Assembly (NCBI GenBank): GCA_934511335.1
Contig: CAKSWL010000150.1
Coordinates: 1-5,822 of the forward strand
From: an uncultured Cloacibacillus sp.
GTDB taxonomy: Bacteria > Synergistota > Synergistia > Synergistales > Synergistaceae
Reading direction: 5' to 3'
DNA: 5,822 nucleotides
Positions within the stretch are counted from its first letter, which is position 1, and each line of letters starts with the position of its first letter. The position numbers were made by a program, and so were the translations under genes. Positions 1 to 5,759 of this stretch are shown here, in pieces. Below the pieces are notes generated by a model, which made no database searches, was not told the DNA's origin, and saw only the letters and a program-made list of their open reading frames with translations.

Positions 1-8
1 AGCTGCAT
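1..8 (-). CDS. Start of the gene after rimP, probably nusA (partial)
   Basis: Only the first codons are inside the window: ATG CAG CT (Met-Gln-Leu or similar), reading off the left edge. A purine-rich ribosome binding site (AAAGGA, positions 12-17) precedes the ATG at 4-nt spacing, and the gap from the rimP stop is 32 bases. The rimP-nusA-infB order is strongly conserved in bacteria, so the transcription termination/antitermination factor NusA is the natural guess. The identity rests on context alone, because two and a half codons cannot identify a protein. Confidence 0.45.
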
Positions 9-40
9 TTTTCCTTTCGACCCCTTTCAGTGGTAACCGC

Positions 41-544
41 TTATTTTTTCTTTTTTGGTATCTTCTTAAAAGTTTTCTTCTGCCCTCTCTGCGGAATGTA
101 GATGAGGTGCGCCCGTTTTATGTCGTCGACGGGGATAGACCGCTCTCCCTCCGCGGTACTTATCACGACCTCGCCAGCCGGCGTAGTTCCCGACAAAGTC
201 CCCTTCAGCGAACGGCCGCCCTTCTTCAAATAAATTTGCACCTCTTCGCCCTCAAAACGACGGTAATCTTCTATTACAAAGAGAGGGCGTTCGAGTCCGG
301 GGGAACTGATCTCCAGAAAGTACCTTTCCGGCAGATCCTCTTCTATCGTGTCCAGATATTCGCTGACCCCCCGCGAGACCCGCTCGCAGTCTTCGATATC
401 GACGCCGCCGGGCATTTCAAGATAGAGGCGGAGGATATCCATACCCCCCTCTGAAACGAGCTCAAAGCCGGCGCACTCATACCCAAGCGCTTCGACGCGC
501 CGATAAAGGGCGCTATGTATTTCGTCATATTTTCCCCGGTTCAA
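41..544 (-). CDS. rimP: Ribosome maturation factor RimP
   Basis: RimP (old name YhbC/YlxS) is a cytoplasmic factor needed for maturation of the 30S ribosomal subunit. The 167-residue product has the family's two-domain layout. An N-terminal alpha/beta domain (about residues 5-88) carries the signature LEISSPGLERPL at 77-88, and an SH3-like C-terminal domain (about 90-155) is followed by a very basic tail rich in lysine. The open frame extends upstream to 667, but the start is best set at a TTG at 542-544. GGGAGGT (551-557) lies 6 nt ahead of it, and homology begins only here (KYDEIHSALYRRVEALGY matches the usual first helix). The upstream extension would run through the leader hairpin and an apparent promoter, so it is unlikely to be translated. 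The gene heads a probable rimP-nusA operon. Confidence in the family is very high and in the TTG start high. Confidence 0.95.
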   Translation of the reverse strand: MNRGKYDEIHSALYRRVEALGYECAGFELVSEGGMDILRLYLEMPGGVDIEDCERVSRGVSEYLDTIEEDLPERYFLEISSPGLERPLFVIEDYRRFEGEEVQIYLKKGGRSLKGTLSGTTPAGEVVISTAEGERSIPVDDIKRAHLIYIPQRGQKKTFKKIPKKKK

Positions 545-560
545 AATAACACCTCCCGTA

Positions 561-591
561 ACAAAAGAAGAGTGGGCACGCCCCACTCTTC
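561..591 (-). promoter_or_regulatory. Leader hairpin with U-tract upstream of rimP (attenuator or terminator)
   Basis: A perfect 10-bp inverted repeat (567-576 with 582-591, 5-nt loop) lies just before the rimP ribosome binding site. Read on the minus strand it is GAAGAGTGGG / CCCACTCTTC followed by TTTTGT, the form of an intrinsic terminator. It ends only about 4 bases before the Shine-Dalgarno sequence. It could stop read-through from the upstream coo operon, which has no other clear terminator. It could also attenuate the rimP-nusA transcript. Structured leaders before rimP are known in other bacteria (the rimP leader described in gammaproteobacteria), but homology to that element is not claimed. 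The structure is plain and its function is inferred. Confidence 0.7.
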
Positions 592-619
592 CAGTTATTT
601 CTCCTGAACTAGCACTAGA

Positions 620-647
620 ATTGTAACACTTTTTTAAAAAAATGCAA
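620..647 (-). promoter_or_regulatory. Probable extended -10 promoter for rimP
   Basis: On the minus strand there is TACAAT (620-625, five of six matches to TATAAT) with an upstream TGn extension (TGT directly before it). A weak -35 box, TTGCAT (642-647), lies 16 nt away across an A/T-rich spacer. Transcription would begin near 613, giving a leader of about 70 nt that contains the hairpin at 567-591. It lies between the end of the oxidoreductase gene and rimP, where a housekeeping promoter is expected. Confidence 0.5.
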
Positions 648-682
648 ACATCAATAGCGCATGACAAACATTTCGGCGAAGA

Positions 683-1906
683 TCACTCCCACTCATACTC
701 GCCGCCGGCTTCGTCATAGCGCCAGAAATCTGCGTAGCTCAGGCGGTGCAGCGGCTTGTCCGCATCCTTCACCTTTACGCCGCGCTTTACCAGCTCCTGC
801 CAGAAGCCGGTGTTTGAGATATCTCCCTGTATCGTGAGGTGCACCAGCTTGCCGCTGCGAATGATCGCCTTCGTATAGCCGCGGCGCCATTCGCTGACCA
901 GCACTTCGTCGCCCGCCTCCGCGGCGTTGGGCCCCAGAGAGAGCGTCGTCAGGCCGAAAAAGTTCATCGTATTCTTCATCGCGTAACGGTCGCTGTATTT
1001 GACCGCCCCGCCGCAGATATTGCGCGCCGCCGTCTCTCCCTGCAGCGCGGCGTTCGGCCAGATGCCGGAAAGCCCCGCCACGTCGCCGGCGGCCCAGATG
1101 TTTTCGACGTTCGTCCGCATGTAATCGTCAACCTTGACGCACCTGTCGGTGACGACGCCGCTGCCCGCGAGAAACTCGATGTTCGGACGCACCCCGACCG
1201 TGACGATCACAAAGTCGGCGGGCAGCCGCTCGCCGCTTTCCAGCAGCACCGCTCGCATGCTGCCGCCGTCATCCACCTCGGAGCCCGAAGCCCGCTTGGC
1301 GAAGAAGAATTCACAGCCGGCCTCCTCAAAGAGCCTCTGATAAGGAGCCGCCGCCGTCTCGTCAAGCTGCAGCGGACAGGCGCGGTCCTCCATCTCGACG
1401 ATGCGGCACTTTATGCCGCGCTCGCAAAGAGCGTAGGCGGCGTCAAGCCCCACGAGGCCGGAACCGACGATGACGCACTCCCGGGCGCTGCGCGCGGCGG
1501 CCTCTATTTTGCGCGCGTCCTCAAGGTCGCGCAGCCCATAGACATTCTTCGCCTCCCGGAACCCGGGGATCGGCGGAATGAAAAAACGCGCGCCCGTCGC
1601 TATCAGCAGCGTGTCATAGGGCAGTTTGCCCGACTTGACGCCGACGGCGCAGTTCTCCTGCGGCAGGACCGCCGTGATCTCTTCCGCCGCGAGGAAGCGA
1701 ATATCATTCTTCTCAAAAAAATCCGCGCCCGCGAAATTTATCTCCGCGGCGCTCTTGCGTCCGCCAAGAAAATGATGGAGCATACAGCGGGAGTGGACGG
1801 CGTCGTCCTTCGCGACGACGGTGATCTCGTCGGCGGGGCGCAGCTCGCGGATCTTCCGCGCCGCGGCGATCCCCGCCGCGGAGGCTCCGATGATAAGGTG
1901 TTTCAT
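683..1906 (-). CDS. FAD-dependent NAD(P)H oxidoreductase of the CODH operon
   Basis: This 407-residue pyridine nucleotide-disulphide oxidoreductase-type flavoprotein is of the rubredoxin reductase/NADH oxidase kind. An FAD-binding Rossmann motif lies at residues 7-12 (GASAAG), with the ATG motif at 103-105 (IATGA). A second Rossmann fold for the nicotinamide nucleotide is at 148-153 (GSGLVG) and ends in an acidic residue, E171, which favours NAD over NADP. The second FAD motif AAGDV is at 272-276. C41 in HSRCML sits where NADH oxidases and CoA-disulphide reductases carry their redox cysteine. The C-terminal region from about 330 resembles the small dimerisation domain of rubredoxin reductases. 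The ATG at 1904-1906 follows the ferredoxin stop by one base and has GGAGGTGG inside the end of that gene, so translation is probably coupled. In CooS-CooF operons this kind of protein (often called FNOR) is thought to pass electrons between CooF and NAD(P). The exact acceptor is not proven by the sequence. Confidence 0.9.
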   Translation of the reverse strand: MKHLIIGASAAGIAAARKIRELRPADEITVVAKDDAVHSRCMLHHFLGGRKSAAEINFAGADFFEKNDIRFLAAEEITAVLPQENCAVGVKSGKLPYDTLLIATGARFFIPPIPGFREAKNVYGLRDLEDARKIEAAARSARECVIVGSGLVGLDAAYALCERGIKCRIVEMEDRACPLQLDETAAAPYQRLFEEAGCEFFFAKRASGSEVDDGGSMRAVLLESGERLPADFVIVTVGVRPNIEFLAGSGVVTDRCVKVDDYMRTNVENIWAAGDVAGLSGIWPNAALQGETAARNICGGAVKYSDRYAMKNTMNFFGLTTLSLGPNAAEAGDEVLVSEWRRGYTKAIIRSGKLVHLTIQGDISNTGFWQELVKRGVKVKDADKPLHRLSYADFWRYDEAGGEYEWE

Positions 1907-1907
1907 C

Positions 1908-2360
1908 CTACTCCACCTCCTTAATATAGATCGCTTCTTTCGGACAGGCCCGCACGCAGCTCGGCCCCTCCTCTTTATCGGCGCAGAAGTCACACTTTAT
2001 GACAAAGCTGCGCGTCGCGTCGTCCGGCTTAGGAACGCCGTATGGGCAGTTCATCACACACATATAACAAGAACCGCATTTATCCCGGTCATATTCCACC
2101 AACCCCGTCTCGGGGTCCTTGCGCATCGCGCCGCTCATACAGCTCGTGACGCACATCGGCTCGTCGCAGTGGCGGCAGAAAAGGGGGCGGTAACGCTTCT
2201 TGTCATCCTGCAAAATAAAATTGCGGCTCTCGTTCTCCGGGTCGTTCAAATCAAGAGAATAAATATTATCCACCCCGTCGCCGCGGTGGGCGTTCATGCA
2301 CGCAAGAGAGCAATTCATGCAGCCGTCGCACTTATCGGCATCAATAAAGATACGTTTCAT
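1908..2360 (-). CDS. cooF: CooF-type 4x[4Fe-4S] ferredoxin, electron carrier for CooS
   Basis: This 150-residue polyferredoxin belongs to the family of CooF, HycB and DmsB-like electron-transfer subunits. It has exactly sixteen cysteines in four groups: C11-C14-C17-C21, C62-C65-C70-C74, C95-C98-C101-C105 and C123-C126-C135-C139. Cross-paired in the family manner, these bind four [4Fe-4S] clusters. There is no signal peptide or membrane segment, so it is cytoplasmic. The ATG at 2358-2360 has AAAGGAG 9 nt upstream. The open frame extends further upstream, but that part overlaps cooS and does not match the family. It lies 22 bases after cooS and 1 base before the flavoprotein. This is the classic place for the protein that takes electrons from the D/B clusters of CooS and gives them to a partner, here most simply the adjacent NAD(P) oxidoreductase. 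Confidence 0.93.
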   Translation of the reverse strand: MKRIFIDADKCDGCMNCSLACMNAHRGDGVDNIYSLDLNDPENESRNFILQDDKKRYRPLFCRHCDEPMCVTSCMSGAMRKDPETGLVEYDRDKCGSCYMCVMNCPYGVPKPDDATRSFVIKCDFCADKEEGPSCVRACPKEAIYIKEVE

Positions 2361-2382
2361 CGCCACACGCTCCTTTCCATCC

Positions 2383-4266
2383 TCAGATCCCCAACGCAGC
2401 CCGTTTCTCGAGAATGACGCCCTCAAGCTTATCAGCCGCCGATTTAGCGTCTGGATCAACGATCACCCGGCCTCCCGTTAGAGTCTTCATACTCTCGGTT
2501 AGCACCTCCACGGCGACCTTGCTGCCGGTGATGAAGGGCGCCTCTCCCAAATGGAGCGGCAGTCCGAGCGCCAGCCCGAAGGCCCCGTCCGCCAGCGCCT
2601 GCTCCTCGAGCCACTGCGGCGCGGAAAGCACGAGCGGCATCTGCGGCAGGTCGATCCCGATCGCCGCGGCAAGCTCCGTCGCCACGATCTCCAGACGCCC
2701 GATCGCAAGACAGGGGCCGAAATTGAGCACCGGCGGGATGCCGAGCTTCTTGCAGATCTCCTTGAGCTTCGGCCCAGCGAGCTCGGCGGCCTCCGGCGAC
2801 ATCAGCCCGCAGTTCTCAAGGCCGCCCGACGAGCAGCCCGCGGAAAGAACGATGATATCGCGCTTGATAAGCTCCTTAGTCAACTCGACGGTAAGCACGT
2901 CATGGCCGCCGAAGGTAAGGTTTGAACAGCCGACGACGCCGGCGACGCCCTTAATATCGCCTGAGACGATCAGGTCGATGAGCGGCTTCCAGCTCCCGCC
3001 GAGGAAACTCTTCAGCGAGACCTCGGAGACGCCCGTGACCGTATCCTTATTGCCGTGCTCCGGCTGCAAATTCAGTGACACCTCCTGGCGGCGCGCCCGA
3101 TACGAAGCGATAACGGCGTCGATGATACGCTCGCTGTCCGCCTCGCGGCTCTCAAAGACAAAGGGCAGATACTCCGCGTTTGACTTCTTCGCGACATCGT
3201 CAAGACATATCTGCTTTATATTAAGCGCCTCGCAGATCGGCTCGATGCCGGGCAGCGTGCAGTTGAACTCGGAAAGCACCGCGTCGATCGCGCCGGTGGC
3301 AAGCACCGCCTCCGAAGTATAGTTATTGCCGGCGTGCCCCACAAAGACCTCCTCATAATGCGCTCCGCGCAGCTGAAGATCCTGTCCCACGCAGGTACAG
3401 CCGACGAGACGGAAACCCTTCGCTCCCGCCGCCTCGGCCTTCGCCCGCACATCGGGATCGGTGAGGCGGTCCTGAAGATAGGAAAAACATGAATGCTGAT
3501 GGCCGGTGATCATAATATTAATATAATCTGGGTCGATGACGCCGAGACCGACGGGAGCAAGGCGGATCTCCGGCTCGCCGAGCATCACGTCATTCAGCAG
3601 GTTGGTGAGCGTGAGGCCGTAGAGCCCTGTCGAGATCCCCAGCTTGAGACAGGTAAGCAGCATATCCACGGGGTCGGAGTTAAGGTTCGTCGAGCATTTC
3701 ACCACCCCTTTAACGATCTCCGCGTTAGCGCCGCCTGGCAGGATGTTCAGCTTTTCCCAATTAGCATACCGCGGCGCGTAGGCCAGCCTCTTTACCAACT
3801 CCATCTTATCATATTCGGGGCGGTAAATATCCGCCAACACCCTCTCGGCGACGGCAAGCGCCTTATCATACTTATCGGAAGCCGCGACGCCGAATATCTC
3901 GCAAAGGCGGTCAAGCGTCTTTTCTCCTTTGATCACACCCTTGGCGAGCGCGGTATTTTTAAGATTGAGAGCCGTGTTTTCCACGATATGGATATAGCAG
4001 CCGGACCCGGCGGCGACGGCGCGCAGGAAATTGCGCGAGACGATGACGTCCGCCGTCGCGCCGCAGATCCCCTTAGGCGCCTTCGGCGTCACGCGGCAGG
4101 GACCGTTGGAACAGAGGCGGCAGCAGACCCCCTGCAGGCCGAAACCACACTTGACGGACTGCCCCTCGACACGGTGATGCGACGTCTCAAGGGGCAGAGA
4201 ACGAATAAATGACTCAAGCGGCTTATCCGCGCTCTGACAGGTATTACATCCAAAACACTGATTCAT
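2383..4266 (-). CDS. cooS: Ni,Fe carbon monoxide dehydrogenase catalytic subunit, CooS (divergent type)
   Basis: This monofunctional CO dehydrogenase (627 aa, normal length) catalyses CO + H2O to CO2 + 2 H+ + 2 electrons as a cytoplasmic homodimer. Visible ligands fit the family: D-cluster C40 and C48; B-cluster C49, C52, C57 and C68; C-cluster H256, C292, C336, C447, C478 and C519. Several surrounding motifs are not the textbook ones. GHQHS (255-259) stands for the usual GHNP, GCTCVGQD (289-296) for GICCTGNE, and APQWLEEQA (549-557) for APEWMSEKA, which puts Q556 at the usual catalytic lysine. GSGCYIH (87-93) replaces the usual histidine-rich AHSDH stretch. An N-terminal C4-x2-C7-x2-C10 group is an extra. 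The ATG at 4264-4266 has GGAGG 7 nt upstream; the in-frame GTG at 4290 lies before this site and is rejected. First gene of the cooS-cooF-oxidoreductase operon. The family is certain from ligands and partners; CO-oxidising activity is inferred. Confidence 0.94.
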   Translation of the reverse strand: MNQCFGCNTCQSADKPLESFIRSLPLETSHHRVEGQSVKCGFGLQGVCCRLCSNGPCRVTPKAPKGICGATADVIVSRNFLRAVAAGSGCYIHIVENTALNLKNTALAKGVIKGEKTLDRLCEIFGVAASDKYDKALAVAERVLADIYRPEYDKMELVKRLAYAPRYANWEKLNILPGGANAEIVKGVVKCSTNLNSDPVDMLLTCLKLGISTGLYGLTLTNLLNDVMLGEPEIRLAPVGLGVIDPDYINIMITGHQHSCFSYLQDRLTDPDVRAKAEAAGAKGFRLVGCTCVGQDLQLRGAHYEEVFVGHAGNNYTSEAVLATGAIDAVLSEFNCTLPGIEPICEALNIKQICLDDVAKKSNAEYLPFVFESREADSERIIDAVIASYRARRQEVSLNLQPEHGNKDTVTGVSEVSLKSFLGGSWKPLIDLIVSGDIKGVAGVVGCSNLTFGGHDVLTVELTKELIKRDIIVLSAGCSSGGLENCGLMSPEAAELAGPKLKEICKKLGIPPVLNFGPCLAIGRLEIVATELAAAIGIDLPQMPLVLSAPQWLEEQALADGAFGLALGLPLHLGEAPFITGSKVAVEVLTESMKTLTGGRVIVDPDAKSAADKLEGVILEKRAALGI

Positions 4267-4298
4267 AAGAATTCCTCCCTCGCCCTTCACGGCGTATT

Positions 4299-4327
4299 TA
4301 GATATTTTTTATCCACTTTTCACACAA
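4299..4327 (-). promoter_or_regulatory. Weak candidate promoter for the coo operon
   Basis: In the 79-base gap between the regulator stop and cooS the best minus-strand match is TTGTGT (4322-4327), 17 nt, TATCTA (4299-4304). Only half of each -10/-35 consensus is matched, as would fit an activated or tightly controlled promoter. A GATA-ttttt-TATC dyad (4301-4313) overlaps the -10 and could be a protein site. Read-through from the regulator promoter is an alternative. Confidence 0.3.
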
Positions 4328-4351
4328 AAAAAACCACTGTCCGCCTTACAG
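4326..4351 (-). terminator. Weak intrinsic terminator after the Rrf2 gene
   Basis: The minus strand reads CTGT-aaggcgg-ACAG (4 bp plus two possible G-U pairs) overlapping the stop codon of the regulator, followed after two G's by eight T's (4326-4333). The stem is short, so termination is likely partial, letting some transcripts run on into cooS. The T-tract is clear and the hairpin is marginal. Confidence 0.35.
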
Positions 4352-4744
4352 CATCTTTCCAAGATAACGGTTCTTAAGCAGCGCCTCGATCTCCCGCTGA
4401 ACGCCTTCAAGGCTGCTGTGAAAATGACAGACGCCGCAATGAGAACGCCGCCAGGGACATTCATATCCCGCGTCCATACAGGCGTTTACAAAAAAATCTT
4501 CGTTGATGCAGCACATCAAATCATATAAAGAAAGCTCGTCAAGGTCGGCCTTCAAAATACAGCCGCCCTCCGCGCCGCGGAAAACCTCAACATAACCGCG
4601 GACGGCGAGCTTCTTCAAAATCTTATAGGCGAACTGCACGGGAACAAGCTCGGCGTCGCAGATCTGACGCACCGTCATGCGCTCGCCGCTGGATAACGCC
4701 CTTAAAATACGGACCGCATAATCCGTCTCGCGCGTCATGATCAT
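4346..4744 (-). CDS. Rrf2-family transcriptional regulator with a cysteine cluster
   Basis: This 132-residue DNA-binding regulator of the Rrf2 family (relatives IscR, NsrR, CymR, RsrR) has the typical opening MTRETDYAVRILRAL. A winged helix-turn-helix covers about residues 10-65, with the wing GAEGGCILK at 57-65, and a dimerisation helix follows near 112-125. Four cysteines, C89, C96, C103 and C106, sit where IscR and NsrR bind an iron-sulfur cluster, though the spacing (6, 6, 2) differs from the three-cysteine IscR pattern. This suggests an Fe-S or redox/NO/CO-responsive switch, which is inferred. The first ATG (4744) lies 5 nt after GGAGG and is preferred over the in-frame ATG at 4738 (11 nt). 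The ribosome binding site is embedded in a G8 run. Standing directly upstream of cooS on the same strand, it is the obvious candidate regulator of the CO dehydrogenase operon and probably of itself. Confidence 0.9.
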   Translation of the reverse strand: MIMTRETDYAVRILRALSSGERMTVRQICDAELVPVQFAYKILKKLAVRGYVEVFRGAEGGCILKADLDELSLYDLMCCINEDFFVNACMDAGYECPWRRSHCGVCHFHSSLEGVQREIEALLKNRYLGKML

Positions 4745-4780
4745 CTGAACCTCCCCCCCCTTTTTAGCCTTACTGCCTAT

Positions 4781-4809
4781 AGAATATCATATTGGACTAA
4801 AATTATCAA
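4781..4809 (-). promoter_or_regulatory. Promoter of the Rrf2 gene with overlapping dyad
   Basis: On the minus strand TTGATA (4804-4809, five of six) and TATTCT (4781-4786, four of six) are separated by exactly 17 nt. A perfect dyad AATAT-c-ATATT (4783-4793) covers the -10 and part of the spacer, where a bound repressor would block RNA polymerase. Autoregulation by the Rrf2 protein is common in the family and is an inference here. Confidence 0.55.
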
Positions 4810-4890
4810 GTTAGGCCCTGCCATCCTTGCACAATAAATATGAACGAGTTTGATATGAGCAGGGACGGCATAAAGCATAAAAATATACGG

Positions 4891-4956
4891 GATTTTCTCC
4901 TAATGAAGGAATGGAATTAGTGTGTCGTGCTGCGAAGCAAAGCGGACTAACAATTA
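4891..4956. repeat. Non-coding block with small inverted repeats (possible interspersed element)
   Basis: This lies inside the 4745-4959 gap. CTAAT (4900-4904) is repeated inverted as ATTAG (4916-4920). TTAGT (4917-4921) pairs with ACTAA (4946-4950) around an inner TGCT-gcga-AGCA hairpin (4928-4939). No convincing gene is seen on either strand, only frames of 21-24 codons without a ribosome binding site. The packing of short dyads resembles a REP- or MITE-like intergenic element or an untranslated structured RNA, but a single copy cannot decide this. Confidence 0.3.
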
Positions 4957-4959
4957 GAG

Positions 4960-5001
4960 AAAAACACATAAAGCCCGAGCGTTAAGCTCGGGCTTTATGT
5001 G
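4960..5001 (-). terminator. Strong Rho-independent terminator of the secreted-protein gene
   Basis: A perfect 16-bp inverted repeat (4965-4980 with 4986-5001) with a 5-nt loop and a GC-rich core (AAGCCCGAGC) begins 2 bases after the stop codon of the secreted-protein gene. On the minus strand it is followed by five T's (4960-4964). It isolates that gene from the Rrf2-coo region. Confidence 0.92.
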
Positions 5002-5003
5002 GA

Positions 5004-5759
5004 TTATTGTTTTGCCAGTTCGTCCAGCCTTGCCTGGATCGTGGATATCTCGCTGTTGATGGAGGCGAGCTTTTCCTCTTCCACGGCCTTGTCCTTGCGG
5101 AGTTTTTCCAGACGCTTGAGCAAACGGTCGGTCTCTATACGGGCCGCGGTCGATCCTTGATATAGCTTTTGCGGATTGTCATCTTTTATATCCCATATAA
5201 AACTGGTATCTTTGCCTTCCGTAATGGGGCTTATATTGGCGCTTATTTCAAGTCTTACATTAGACTGCCCCTTTAAAAGATCCTTGCCTGTCTTTTCATC
5301 ATATCTGGGAAAGAATATCAGCCCCTCTTTTTTCCCCTGAAATTTGAAATTAAAACGCTTGTCATAATCTGTGGCCTTATATAATTTATTTCCGACCCGC
5401 AGCTTAGCCATTATATCGAAGGGGCCAAGATACATCGTCGGCCCGTTGTTGATAAACTCGATACGTATCGGTATCATCTCATCCAAATGCAGGGTGCTCA
5501 AAAACTTATACTTATAATCGTCCGCCTCCTGCTGCGTCCACAAATTGTCTTTAGCCTCTTTCTGCACAAGAGCCTCGATGAATTCGGCAGAATAGTAGGT
5601 CGCCTTCACTTCAAGATTGGCGCCGTCCTCGTCCACAAATTTACGTGTTTTCGTCCACCGCTGAAGCACCTGGTCGAAGGGCGAGGCGGCGGATGCCATT
5701 GTCCCCCAAAGTATCGCCAGGCAGAGAGCCGTTATTATGCAACCTAGTTTTTTCTTCAA
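5004..5759 (-). CDS. Secreted protein of unknown function with C-terminal coiled coil
   Basis: I do not recognise this 251-residue protein. It opens with a clear Sec signal peptide: KKK at 2-4, a hydrophobic core at about 5-20 and an A-S-A cleavage site at 22-24. Cysteines 7 and 13 are within the signal and there is no lipobox at the cleavage point, so it should be periplasmic or secreted rather than a lipoprotein. The mature part (about 25-200) looks like a mixed, beta-rich globular domain with charged and aromatic residues and no known motif. The last 49 residues (about 203-251) form a charged heptad-like coiled coil rich in K, E, L, I and R, suggesting oligomerisation or partner binding. 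The start is TTG (5757-5759), supported by AGGAGG 8 nt upstream. Base composition looks lower in GC than in the coo genes. It is a single-gene unit, since a strong terminator follows, with no functional link to cooS visible. Confidence 0.85.
   Translation of the reverse strand: MKKKLGCIITALCLAILWGTMASAASPFDQVLQRWTKTRKFVDEDGANLEVKATYYSAEFIEALVQKEAKDNLWTQQEADDYKYKFLSTLHLDEMIPIRIEFINNGPTMYLGPFDIMAKLRVGNKLYKATDYDKRFNFKFQGKKEGLIFFPRYDEKTGKDLLKGQSNVRLEISANISPITEGKDTSFIWDIKDDNPQKLYQGSTAARIETDRLLKRLEKLRKDKAVEEEKLASINSEISTIQARLDELAKQ

Noticed and set aside
541..594. Possible 17-codon leader peptide ending on the rimP start (CTG at 594, TGA overlapping the TTG)
   Set aside because: An AGGAG lies at suitable spacing, but it needs a rare CTG start and no regulatory codon pattern is visible.
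545..667. N-terminal extension of RimP by 41 residues to an upstream start
   Set aside because: The extension runs through the leader hairpin and promoter, lacks family similarity, and the TTG at 544 has a far better ribosome binding site.
1801..1820. Perfect 7-bp inverted repeat CGTCGTC/GACGACG with 6-nt loop
   Set aside because: It lies in the oxidoreductase coding region, where paired Asp codons (GAC GAC) explain it, and has no T-tract.
839..1924. Long plus-strand open frame opposite the oxidoreductase gene
   Set aside because: It is the GC-rich antisense shadow of a well-supported gene, with low-complexity R/A/D composition and no family resemblance. Similar plus-strand frames opposite cooS and rimP are rejected for the same reason.
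1907..1993. Upstream extension of the oxidoreductase into the ferredoxin gene
   Set aside because: The ATG at 1906 has a strong Shine-Dalgarno site and directly begins the FAD-binding Rossmann strand, whereas the extension is an overlapping out-of-frame reading of cooF.
4855..4920. Small plus-strand frame of 21 codons beginning MSRDGIKHK
   Set aside because: There is no ribosome binding site and it lies in the repeat-like non-coding block. A second 24-codon frame starting at 4911 has no usable spacing and runs into the terminator stem.
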